The notes beneath the pieces were generated by a model. The model saw only the letters and a list, made by a program, of their open reading frames with translations, was not told the origin of the DNA and searched no databases. A stretch of 64,000 nt of DNA from Megascapheus bottae (Eukaryota; Chordata; Mammalia; Rodentia; Geomyidae): assembly GCA_024803745.1 (NCBI GenBank), contig JANJXV010000016.1, forward strand, positions 45,218,263-45,282,262, read 5' to 3'. This document shows, piece by piece, positions 46,334 to 55,906 of the stretch (position 1 is its first letter; every line of letters begins with the position of its first letter). Position numbers and translations under genes: made by a program.

Positions 46334-48252
46334 CAGGTCCAGAAGACCACGGAGCTGAGGGGACGTGTGCAGCCAGGTCCACGGAGCTGGAGGTGACGTG
46401 TGCAGCCAGGTCCACGGAGCTGGAGGTGACGTGTGCAGCCCAGTGTCCAGAGCTGGAGACCACGTGTATAGCCAGGTCCTCAGAGCTGGAGACCACGTGC
46501 ACAGCCAGGTCCTCAGAGCTGGAGACCACGTGTACAGCCAGGTCCACGGAGCTGGAGATCACGTGTACAGCCCAGTGTCCAGAGCTGGAGACTATGTGTA
46601 CAACCAGGTCCACAGAGCTGGAGACCTCGTGTGCAGCCAGGGCCTCAGAGCTAGAGACCACGTGTACAGCCAGGTCCACGGAGCTGGAAACCATGTGTGC
46701 AGCCAGGTCCCTGGAGCTGCAGACCACATGTGCAGCCAGGTCCACGGAGCTGGAGATCACGTGTGCAGCCCAGTGTCCAGAGCTGGAGACTATGTGTACA
46801 ACCAGGTCCACAGAGCTGGAGACCACGTGTGCAGCCCAGTCCTCAGAGCTGGAGACCATGTGCAGCCAGGTCCTCAGAACTGTAGACCATGTGTGCAGCC
46901 AGGTCCTCAGAGCTGGAGACCACGTGTATAGCCAGGTCCTCAGAGCTGGAGACCTTGTGTGCAGCCCAGTGTCCAGAGCTGCAGACCACGTGTGCAGCCA
47001 GGTCCTCAGAGCTGGAAACCACATGTGCAGCCAGGTCCTCAGAGCTGGAGACCATGTGTGCAACCAGGTCCTCAGAGCTGGAGACCATGTGTGCAGCCAG
47101 GTCCTCAGAGCTGCAGACCACATGTGCAGCCAGGTCCACGGAGCTGGAGATCACATGTGCAGCCCAGTATCCAGAGCTGAAGACCACGTGTATATCCAGG
47201 CCCACAGAGCTGGAGACCACATGTGCACCCAGGTCCACAGAGCTGGAGACCACGTGTGCAGCCAGGTCCTCGGAGCTGGAGACCATCAGAGCTGGAGACC
47301 TCATGTGCAGCCAGGTCCTCAGAGCTGGAGACCTCGTGTGCAGCCAGGTCCTCAGAGCTGGAGACCTCGTGTGCAGCCAGGTCCTCCGAGCTGGAGACCA
47401 CGTGTGCAGCCAGGTCCTCAGGGCTGGAGATCTCGTGTGCAGCCAGGTCCTCAGAGCTGGAGACCTCACGTGTGCAGCCAGGTCCTCAGAGCTGGAGACC
47501 TCACATGTGCAGCCAGGTCCTCAGAGCTGGAGACCACGTGTGCAGCCAGGTCCTCAGAGCTGGAGACCATGTGTGCAGCCAGTTCCATGGAGCTGGAGAC
47601 CTCGTGTGCAGCCAGGGCCTCAGAGCTGGAGACCATGTGTGCAGCCAGGTCCTCAGAGCTGGAGACCACGTGTGCAACCAGGTCCTCAGAGCTGGAGACC
47701 TCGTGTGCAGCCAGGGCCTCAGAGCTGGAGACCACGTGTGCAGCCAGGTCCTCAGAGCTGGAGACCTCACGTGTGCAACCAGGTCCTCAGAGCTGGAGAC
47801 CTCACGTGTGCAGCCAGGGCCTCAGAGCTGGAGACCTCGTGTGCAGCCAGTTCCATGGAGCTGGAGACCTCGTGTGCAGCCAGGGCCTCAGAGCTGGAGA
47901 CCACGTGTGCAGCCAGGTCCTCAGAGCTGTAGACCACGTGTGCAACCAGGTCCTCAGAGCTGGAGACCTCGTGTGCAGCCAGGTCCTCAGAGCTGGAGAC
48001 CTCGTGTGCAGCCAGGGCCTCAGAGCTGGAGACCACGTGTGCAGCCAGGTCCTCAGAGCTGGAGACCTCACGTGTGCAGCCAGGGCCTCAGAGCTGGAGA
48101 CCTCACGTGTGCAGCCAGGGCCTCAGAGCTGGAGACCTAGTATGCAGCCAGGGCCTCAGAGCTGGAGACCTAGTGTGCAGCCAGGGCCTCAGAGCTGGAG
48201 ACCTAGTGTGCAGCCAGGGCCTCAGAGCTGGAGACCTCGTGTGCAGCCAGCC
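46334..48252. repeat. Minisatellite MS-K, 33-bp unit, about 57 copies
   Basis: The unit contains GTGTGCAGCCAGGTCCTCAG and AGCTGGAGACCAC. Variants are CCACGGAGC, CAGTGTCCAGAGC, GGGCCTCAG, and CTCAC, which adds 2 bp. None of the three forward frames of the consensus has a stop, so a 689-codon plus frame (46198-48267) passes through frame switches (Ser-Glu-Leu-Glu-Thr, then Ala-Gly-Asp-His-Val, then Ser-Trp-Arg-Pro repeats). No coding frame is maintained. Confidence 0.97.
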
Positions 48253-48576
48253 ACAGGTCACGAATGAAAGTTTACCCACGTGCTGCTGCCACCTTGTCCC
48301 CGCTGTCTGCTCCCTGGGCAGTATCATCAGGATCTCACACCGCTGCCATCTTACTGAGTATAAAATGATAGCTCGGTGCTGTTTTAATGTAGATTCCTCT
48401 TATTAAGAGCAAAGCCAATAGGAAAGTGGAGAAAACAAGTTGCGGGGAAGGGATGGGGAAAGGGAAATGGGGAAAAAACATGAGGGGCTATCAATGTTTT
48501 TGAAGTAATGCACCTTCTATCTGGTGAGTATCATGTAATCATCTATTAATTGCAATAAAAATATATTTAAAAAAGA
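48253..48576 (+). mobile_element. Possible retroelement 3' end (A-rich, AATAAA)
   Basis: GGGGAAGGGATGGGGAAAGGG-type purine-rich sequence, then TTAATTGC, an AATAAA signal at 48554-48559 and a TATTTAAAAAA end. The layout suggests an L1-like 3' UTR fragment or a processed transcript end. No convincing target-site duplication or ORF2 sequence is seen, so the call is tentative. The first 100 bp is plain single-copy sequence. Confidence 0.3.
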
Positions 48577-48790
48577 ATGAAGCCAGGATTCTTCCTGCCG
48601 CAGAGCAATTTGTAATTTTTCATAAAATCTTTCACAGCGTATGCCTCTTATTCCACTCAGTTACGAGTCTTTTCTTCTTGGTTTTTAGGAGCTCTTTAAA
48701 TTTTAAGGAAAGCTTTTTCTATGTGATCAATTATACATATCTTCGCAAGTGACTCCTTTGCCATTTGGTCAAGCGAAAAGGAAACATCGT
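48577..48790. promoter_or_regulatory. AT-rich island, possible CNE
   Basis: AT-rich unique sequence (GCAATTTGTAATTTTTC, GTGATCAATTATAC) between the A-rich end at 48,570 and GC-rich sequence leading to MS-L. Inferred from composition. Confidence 0.28.
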
Positions 48791-49162
48791 ACATCTGAAT
48801 GTATCAGTTTCTGTATGTTGGTTCGTGCCACGCTTTAAGATCTTCTCGAGGTGAAGAATATCTTTTAATGGCCCTTGTGGTCTCTCCCAGTACTTTGCAG
48901 GCTTCCTTGCCTGCTCAACGACTGGATGCCCCTGGAACTCACGGGCACACTGGAAATGAATGGTGGGCTTGGGCTGTTTTCCAGGCTTCCCGCAGCTTCC
49001 CTCTGGTATGGATTTCTCCGGGCGGCCCCCACCAATCTCTGTGGTTCCGTGTATTCTGTGTGTCCTTACTACTGTGGGCAGTGGTCCTTCTGGATCTCAG
49101 CACTCTGTACTTCCAAGAGGACCCGGTCAGACGTCAGCTGAGGGTCCTGAGGCGCTGGGCGT
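48791..49162. other. Single-copy spacer before MS-L; no gene recognised
   Basis: Frames of up to 153 codons run into MS-L. No domain is recognised. Confidence 0.45.
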
Positions 49163-52100
49163 TCAGGCACAGGGGTGAGCTCAGGTCTGGGGTCTTGGGG
49201 TGCTCAGGCACTGTGGTGAGCTCAGGTCTGGGGTCTCGGGGTGCTCAGGTGAGGTGGTGAGCTCAGGTCTGGGGTCTTGGGGTGCTCAGGTGTGGTGGTG
49301 AGCTCAGGTCTGGGGTATTGGGGTGCTCAGGTGTGGTGGTGAGTTCAGGTCTGGGGTCTTGGGGTGCTCAGGTGTGGTGGTGAGCTCAGGTCTGGGGTCT
49401 TGGGGTGCTCAGGTGTGGTGAGCTCAGGTCTGGAGTTTTGGGGTGCTCAGGTGTGGTGGTGAGTTCAGGTCTGGGGTCTTGGGGTGCTCAGGTGCGGTGG
49501 TGAGCTCAGGTCTGGGGTCTTGGGGCGCTCAGGCACTGTGGTGAGCTCAGGTCTGGGGTCTCGGGGTGCTCAGGTGCGGTGGTGAGCTCAGGTCTGGGGT
49601 CTTGGGGTGCTCAGGTGCGGTGGTGAGCTCAGGTCTGAGGTTTTGGGGTGCTCAGGTGTGGTGGTGAGTTCAGGTCTGGGGTCTTGGGGTGCTCAGGTGT
49701 GGTGGTGAGCTCAGGTCTGGGGTTTTGGGGTGCTCAGGCACTGTGGTGAGCTCAGGTCTGGGGTCTTGGGGTGCTCAGGTGTGGTGGTGAGCTCAGGTCT
49801 GGGGTTTTGGGGTGCTCAGGTGTGGTGGTGAGTTCAGGTCTGGGGTCTTGGGGTGCTCAGGTGCGGTGGTGAGCTCAGGTCTGGGGTTTTGGGGTTCTCA
49901 GGCACTGTGGTGAGCTCAGGTCTGGGGTCTTGGGGCACTCAGGCACTGTGGTGAGCTCAGGTCTGGGGTCTTGGGGTGCTCAGGTGTGGTGGTGAGCTCA
50001 GGTCTGGGGTCTTGGGGTGCTCAGGCACTGTGGTGAGCTCAGGTCTGGGATTTTGGGGTGCTCAGGCACTGTGGTGAGCTCAGGTCTGGGGTCTTGGGGT
50101 GCTCAGGTGTGGTGGTGAGCTCAGGTCTGGGGTTTTGGGGTGCTCAGGTGTGGTGGTGAGTTCAGGTCTGGGGTCTTGGGGTGCTCAGGTGCGGTGGTGA
50201 GCTCAGGTCTGGGGTTTTGGGGTTCTCAGGCACTGTGGTGAGCTCAGGTCTGGGGTCTTGGGGCACTCAGGCACTGTGGTGAGCTCAGGTCTGGGGTCTT
50301 GGGGTGCTCAGGCACGGTGGTGAGCTCAGGCCTGGGATCGTGGGATGCTCAGGTGTGGTGGTGAGCTCAGGTCTGGGGTCTTGGGGCGCTCAGGCACTGT
50401 GGTGAGCTCAGGTCTGGGATTTTGGGGTGCTCAGGCACTGTGGTGAGCTCAGGTCTGGGGTCTTGGGGTGCTCAGGTGTGGTGGTGAGCTCAGGTCTGGG
50501 GTCTTGGGGCGCTCAGGCACTGTGGTGAGCTCAGGTCTGGGGTCTTGGGGTGCTCAGGTGTGGTGGTGAGCTCAGGTCTGGGGTCTTGGGGTGCTCAGGC
50601 ACTGTGGTGAGCTCAGGTCTGGGGTCTCGGGGTGCTCAGGTGCGGTGGTGAGCTCAGGTCTGGGGTTTTAGGGTGCTCAGACACTGTGGTGAGCTCAGGT
50701 CTGGGGTTTTGGGGTGCTCAGGTGTGGTGGTGAGCTCAGGTCTGGGGTCTTGGGGTGCTCAGGCGCGGTGGTGAGCTCAGGTCTGGGGTCTTGGCGTGGT
50801 CAGGTGTGGTGGTGAGCTCAGGTCTGGGGTCTTGGGGTGGTCAGGTGTGGTGGTGAGCTCAGGCCTGGGATCGTGGGGCGCTCAGGCACTGTGGTGAGCT
50901 CAGGTCTGGGGTCTTGGGGTGCTCAGGCACTGTGGTGAGCTCGTCTGGGGTCTTGGGGCGCTCAGGCACTGTGGTGAGCTCAGGTCTGGGGTCTTGGGGT
51001 GGTCAGGTGTGGTGGTGAGCTCAGGTCTGGGGTCTTGGGGTGGTCAGGTGTGGTGGTGAGCTCAGGTCTGGGGTCTTGGGGTGGTCAGGTGTGGTGGTGA
51101 GCTCAGGTCTGGGGTCTTGGGGCGCTCAGGCACTGTGGTGAGCTCAGGTCTGAGGTCTTGGGGTGCTCAGGTGTGGTGGTGAGCTCAGGCCTGGGATCGT
51201 GGGGCACTCAGGCACTGTGGTGAGCTCAGGTCTGGTGTTTTGGGGTGCTCAGGTGCGGTGGTGAGCTCAGGTCTGGGATTTTGGGGTGCTCAGGTGTGGT
51301 GGTGAGCTCAGGTCTGAGGTCTTGGGGTGCTCAGGTGTGGTGGTGAGCTCAGGCCTGGGATCGTGGGGCGCTCAGGCACTGTGGTGAGCTCAGATCTGGG
51401 GTCTTGGGGTGCTCAGGCACTGTGGTGAGCTCGTCTGGGGTCTTGGGGTGCTCAGGCACTGTGGTGAGCTCAGGTCTTGGGTTTTGGGGTGCTCAGGCAC
51501 TGTTGTGAGCTCAGGTCTGGGGTCTTGGGGCGCTCAGGCACTGTGGTGAGCTCAGGTCTGGGATTTTGGGGTGCTCAGGCACTGTGGTGAGCTCAGGTCT
51601 GGGGTCTTGGGGCGCTCAGGTGTGGTGGTGAGCTCAGGTCTGGGGTCTTGGGGCGCTCAGGTGTGGTGGTGAGCTCAGGTCTGGGGTCTTGGGGCGCTCA
51701 GGTGTGGTGGTGAGCTCAGGTCTGGGGTCTTGGGGTGCTCAGGTGTGGTGGTGAGCTCAGGTCTGGGGTCTTGGGGTGCTCAGGTGTGGTGGTGAGCTCA
51801 GGTCTGGGGTCTTGGGGTGCTCAGGTGTGGTGGTGAGCTCAGGTCTGGGGTCTTGGGGTGCTCAGGTGTGGTGGTGAGCTCAGGTCTGGGGTCTTGGGGT
51901 GCTCAGGTGTGGTGGTGAGCTCAGGTCTGGGGTCTTGGGGTGCTCAGGTGTGGTGGTGAGCTCAGGTCTGGGGTCTTGGGGTGCTCAGGTGTGGTGGTGA
52001 GCTCAGGTCTGGGGTTGGGGTGCTCAGGTGTGGTGGTGAGCTCAGGTCTGGGGTCTTGGGGTGCTCAGGTGTGGTGGTGAGCTCAGGCCTGGGATCGTGG

Positions 52101-52892
52101 GGTGCTCAGGTGTGGTGGTGAGCTCAGGTCTGGGGTCTTGGGGCGCTCAGGCACTGTGGTGAGCTCAGGTCTGGGATTTTGGGGTGCTCAGGCACTGTGG
52201 TGAGCTCAGGTCTTGGGTCTTGGGGTGCTCAGGTGCGGTGGTGAGCTCAGGTCTGGGGTCTTGGGGTGCTCAGGCACTGTGGTGAGCTAAGGTCTGGGGT
52301 CTCAGGGTGCTCAGGTGCGGTGGTGAGCTCAGGTCTGGGGTTTTAGGGTGCTCAGAAACTGTGGTGAGCTCAGGTCTGGGGTCTTGGGGTGCTCAGGTGT
52401 GGTGGTGAGCTCAGGTCTGGGGTCTTGGGGTGCTCAGGCACTGTGGTGAGCTCAGGTATGGGGTCTTGGGGTGCTCAGGTGTGGTGGTGAGCTCAGGTCT
52501 GGGGTCTTGGGGTGCTCAGGCACTGTGGTGAGCTCAGGTCTGGGGTCTTGGGGTGCTCAGGTGTGGTGGTGAGCTCAGGTCTGGGGTCTTGGGGTGCTCA
52601 GGTGTGGTGGTGAGCTCAGGTCTGGGGTCTTGGGGTGCTCAGGTGTGGTGGTGAGCTCAGGTCTGGGGTCTTGGGGCGCTCAGGCACTGTGGTGAGCTCA
52701 GGTCTGGGGTCTTGGGGTGCTCAGGTGTGGTGGTGAGCTCAGGCCTGGGATCGTGGGGTACTCAGGCACTGTGGTGAGCTCAGGTCTGGGGTTTTAGGGT
52801 GCTCAGGTGTGGTGGTGAGCTCAGGTCTGGGGTCTTGGTGTGGTCAGGTGTGGTGGTGAGCTCAGGCCTGGGATCGTGGGGCACTCAGGCCC
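49163..52892. repeat. Minisatellite MS-L, about 41-bp unit, about 91 copies
   Basis: Unit GTGGTGAGCTCAGGTCTGGG, then GTCTTGGGGTGCTCAGG and TGTG or CACT. It alternates between a TGTGGTG and a CACTGTG form, with rarer AGGCCTGGGATCGTGGGG units. A 490-bp higher-order block is marked by AGGCCTGGGATCG at 50,861 and 51,351, each followed by a unit with the AG-loss variant GAGCTCGTCTGG (tail at 50,941 and 51,431). The 41-bp period breaks all frames, and no long frame exists over 3.7 kb. Confidence 0.97.
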
Positions 52893-53298
52893 AGGCCAAG
52901 TGCTTCCCGTGCAGGCAGCTCTGTTTCCAGAAGAGACTCTGCTCATAAGCCATTCCCTATCAGCTCGTCCCCTGTGACCAGCGCTCATGGAACCCTCTGG
53001 AAACTCCACTGGCCCTGGTTTCCCAGGCACCTCCTGCTCTCCCTCAAAGGCCTCTGAAGGTGTGAAGTTCTTAAGAACTTCAATGGCCCTCGAGCCGTAT
53101 CGTTTCGATTTTCCTTTATGAAATAAAAACAGTAGTGCTAACAACTGGGCAAATAGTAAAAGTACGGCATGAAGTCTCCTTTGAAAAAATATTTCCATAT
53201 TCTATGTAAATTTTCTGTTTTGTTAAATTGTTAAGTTGCAATATTCCTATTTTGCCATGTAGCAAGGAACACAATTTTAAGTTGCTGTTTATTACAAC
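52893..53298. other. Single-copy sequence between MS-L and an L1 insertion
   Basis: GC-balanced sequence becoming AT-rich after 53,100. A 125-codon minus frame (52821-53198) shows no domain. This is the pre-insertion locus of the L1 that follows. Confidence 0.45.
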
Positions 53299-53322
53299 AA
53301 AAATCAGGGATATTAAGATTTT
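53299..53322. repeat. Target-site duplication, left copy (24 bp)
   Basis: The 24 bases here are identical to those at 54121-54144 and flank the L1 insert. They start with AAAAA and contain CAGGGATATT. The length and perfect identity are typical of target-primed reverse transcription. Confidence 0.93.
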
Positions 53323-54120
53323 GAACTCAGACAATGACAGATGCTGGCGGGGTTGTGGAGAAAAAGGAACCCTACTACACTGCTGGTGGGATTGTAAACT
53401 AGTTCAGCCACTCTGGAAAGCAGTGTGGAGGTTCCTTAAAGAACTGAAAATAGACCTTCCCTACGATGCCGCCATACCACTTCTGGGCATCTATCCTGAA
53501 CATCATAACCCAAGATATGATAAGGACACCTGCTCAGCTATGTTTATCTCTGCACTATTCACATAGCCAGGGGATGGAAACAATCCAGATGCCCTACTTC
53601 TGATGAATAGATACAGAAAATGTGGTATATATATATGTATATATATATATGAATAGATACAGAAAATGTGGTATATATACACAATGGAATTCTACATAGC
53701 CAACAGACAAGATAAAATAATGGCATTCGCAGGGAAGTGGATGAATCTAGAGCGAATCATATTGAGTGAGATTAGTCAAGACCAAAAGAACAAAAGGCGC
53801 ATGGTATCCTTAATATGTGTCTATTAGATCCAAACAGCACAAGGGCAAGGACTCAATATTTGTGTACCCAATGCTATGGACATGGTACTAGAAATATAAA
53901 CATAACTACATAGACATAAAAATCTATTACTCTCTAGACATAATGTTTTATTACATAGATTAATATGTATCTATGATATACAAACCCTCAGCCTAATTTT
54001 GATTGTGTTCTAAAAATCTAAGTGCGAGTGATTGTATATAGAGATTCCCTTCTTGAATACTTGTTTGTTAAACACGTCATTTGAAATACGATGTAAACAT
54101 CAATGTTAATAAATTCATTT
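53323..54120 (+). mobile_element. 5'-truncated LINE-1 3' end with target-site duplication
   Basis: Begins in the last part of L1 ORF2: a frame to 53,566 reads LLHCWWDCKLVQPLWK and LPYDAAIPLLGIYP, which are ORF2p C-terminal blocks. The frame ends early because CACATAGCC stands where L1s usually have CACAATAGCC, a one-base loss near 53,563. Homology continues through the expected final ORF2 segment and a 3' UTR to an AATAAA at 54108-54113. A 46-bp tandem duplication (53605-53650 and onward, with TATATA) is internal. Only five A, shared with the target duplication, remain as a tail. It is younger than the L1 at 1-3,350, and dead. Confidence 0.92.
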
Positions 54121-54144
54121 AAAAATCAGGGATATTAAGATTTT
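54121..54144. repeat. Target-site duplication, right copy (24 bp)
   Basis: Perfect copy of 53299-53322. It defines the exact right edge of the L1 insertion. Confidence 0.93.
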
Positions 54145-54189
54145 AGTAGGAATGCCAATAAAACAAAATTTATTTCAAGGAAAACTATC

Positions 54190-54232
54190 TTGAATAGCTA
54201 GGATTATGGGCACAAGCCAGCAGCACCCAGCA
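54190..54232 (-). mobile_element. SINE fragment, minus strand (left end)
   Basis: TTGAATAGCTAGGATTATGG followed by GCACAAGCCAGCAGCACCCAGC is the reverse complement of the left end of the B1-like SINE found complete at 54,843. Only about 43 bp remain. Confidence 0.65.
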
Positions 54233-54330
54233 AGTCTTTCACTCTTGTTTCTTAGGTTCTTACTTTAGAAACTGAGTTTGCTTAATGTTACTTTTTATTT
54301 AAGTTATTTTTTTCTATTTGCATAGATTTT
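54233..54330. other. Short spacer
   Basis: AT-rich unique sequence between a SINE scrap and a possible minus-strand retroelement end. Confidence 0.4.
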
Positions 54331-54800
54331 TAAAAATTTTTATTATCTGCAAATAAGTGTACAATTGTACAATAAATTGCCACCTATCAGGTAAGTTTAT
54401 GAAGTTTATTTTGTAGGCTATACCATGGACTGTTGTCTACATTTCCCCTCTCTTCTCTTTCTACCTCTTTTCCCTCAACTCCACCCCACTCCTTTTGAGT
54501 ACCCACTTTTGGTGTTCAATTTTGCTGAACTTTGATTTTGACTTTCGAAGGATTTTCACTATTTGCCATCTCCCTTGACCTACCATATTTCAGTTAAAAC
54601 ATTCATATACCTTGCATACCACCCAGTATATTTACTTATGAGTTTGCAAACTAAATGTAGAAACTGACATTTTTGTAGTTTTCACACTAGTTCAGCAACG
54701 GATGCTTTCTTCTAGTGAATTTTTAGAGCCCTCGTACACAGTAGCAGGACATGAAGTGCAGTTTTTCTTCCCAGGACATCTGCCACATCCCTGCATCAGA
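54331..54800 (-). mobile_element. Possible minus-strand retroelement 3' UTR
   Basis: On the minus strand this reads from a purine-rich stretch (complement of the CCCTCTCTTCTCTTTCTACC region at about 54,450-54,480) to an AATAAAAATT signal (complement at about 54,340-54,347) and an A-rich end. That is how L1 3' UTRs look, but no ORF2 sequence is attached and no duplication is seen. Confidence 0.3.
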
Positions 54801-54842
54801 ATTTTCAACTCAATTTCCTCCTTTAGAAAAATAAATAATTTG

Positions 54843-55082
54843 CCAGGCTCCAGTGGCTCACACCTGTAATCCTAGCGACTCAGAAGGCTGTGATGCAAGC
54901 ATCACAGTTTGAATCCACCCCAGGAAGAGAAGCCCCTAAGACTTTTATCTCCAACTAACCAGGGAAAAGTGAGAAGTGGAGGTTTGGCTCCGGTGGGAAA
55001 GCAGCAGTTTAGGTGAAAAAAACTGAGGGAAGGGCTCAAGCTCTGAGGTCAAGCCCCGGGCCAGCACAAAAATAAACAAGCA
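54843..55082 (+). mobile_element. B1-like/composite SINE, full-length
   Basis: Left part CCAGTGGCTCACACCTGTAATCCTAG and GCGACTCAGAAGGCTG resembles 7SL-derived SINEs (Alu/B1) including the A-box region. The middle has GACTTTTATCTCCAACTAACC, and the right part has GCTCAAGCTC and GTCAAGCCCCGGGCCAGCAC before an A-rich tail (AAAAATAAACAAGC). This build matches my memory of SINEs in geomyoid rodents. The body is noticeably diverged. Confidence 0.82.
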
Positions 55083-55400
55083 AACCAACAAGGCAACATC
55101 TATCTAAAATTCCTTTTGCATCCTCCAGTGTAGATAACTACCGCCTTTAAAATATTGTGATAAAACTATGTAGCAGTTTCCATTCAAGTTAATTTCTTTG
55201 TATTACTCTACCTCCAAAGGAGTCAGAGTCTAAAAATAAGCCATGTCAGACCCCAAAGTGGTAAGTCAGATGGCCATTTGAACATCACCAGGGAACAAAC
55301 TCATGGATGATTTTCATTTAAATGTCAGCATTGCAATTGGTACAATTTTAAATTTCTTCCTGGAAATTGAAAACAATTTTCCCAGCTTCCCCGACTGGAG
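55083..55400. promoter_or_regulatory. AT-rich unique sequence, possible CNE
   Basis: AT-rich, non-repetitive sequence after the SINE (GCAATTGGTACAATTTTAAA, TTCAAGTTAATTTC). Composition only. Confidence 0.22.
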
Positions 55401-55640
55401 CAAAGCCTGTTGTGTTGAGTCGTGCGTCCAACAGGTTCTGGCATGAGCAGGGCAGGGGCGTCCGGGCCTGGGGTGCGGTCCTGGCCCACACCCACACTCG
55501 CCGTGTCTCTGGAGCCCTGGGCCCACCATCCCCACCACTTAGCCCCCTGATGCTCACATTCTGAGCCTGCACCTTCCACTAGGCCACCCCCGGGAAGCAA
55601 GCTGTCTCCCAGGCCTACCCGGCACTCGCAGGCCAGACCA
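55401..55640. other. GC-rich single-copy spacer
   Basis: Three short minus frames overlap here. No domain is seen. Confidence 0.4.
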
Positions 55641-55744
55641 GCAGGGTCGTGAGAGAAGCAAATAATTAATTGTCCCAGGTCACATTTTCTCAGCTAAAAT
55701 AAATTAAATTTGTTCTGACCGTTTTATTATGAGTATTAGGAGCT
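55641..55744. promoter_or_regulatory. Small AT-rich island, possible CNE
   Basis: AATAATTAATTGTCC and AAATAAATTAAATTTG motifs in about 100 bp, directly left of a SINE and its GT tract. Inferred from composition. Confidence 0.25.
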
Positions 55745-55803
55745 CTGTGTGTGTGTGTGTGTCTGTGTGTGTGTGTGTGTCTGTGTGTGTGTGTGTGTGT
55801 GTG
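55745..55803. repeat. (GT)n microsatellite
   Basis: About 29 GT units with two CTGT interruptions. It sits where the poly-T tail of the following minus-strand SINE should be and probably replaced it. Confidence 0.96.
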
Positions 55804-55906
55804 ACTTGAACTCGGCCTGGGCGCTGTCCCTGAGCTCTTCAGCTCACGGGTAGATCTCAGCCTCCTGAGTAGCAAGGAATACAGGCGTGAGCCACTGCGC
55901 CTGGCT
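55804..55906 (-). mobile_element. SINE, minus strand, internally deleted
   Basis: Reverse complement of the composite SINE: ACTTGAACTCGGCCTGGGCG, CTGAGCTCTTCAGCTCACGG, then directly GATCTCAGCCTCCTGAGTAGC and CAGGCGTGAGCCACTGCG. The middle section (the TCTTATCTCC part of the full element) is missing. Confidence 0.8.

Noticed and set aside
46198..48267. 689-codon frame as a Cys-containing repeat protein
   Set aside because: It changes frame several times within the 33-bp array. Minus-strand frames of up to 311 codons cover the same repeats.
53228..53566. 112-codon frame as a small gene
   Set aside because: Its second half is the LINE-1 ORF2 C-terminus. The first part is the target-site flank read through by chance.
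54820..55082. AAAAATAAA on both sides of the SINE at 54,843 as a target-site duplication
   Set aside because: The right copy is part of the SINE's A-rich tail and the match is short and low-complexity.
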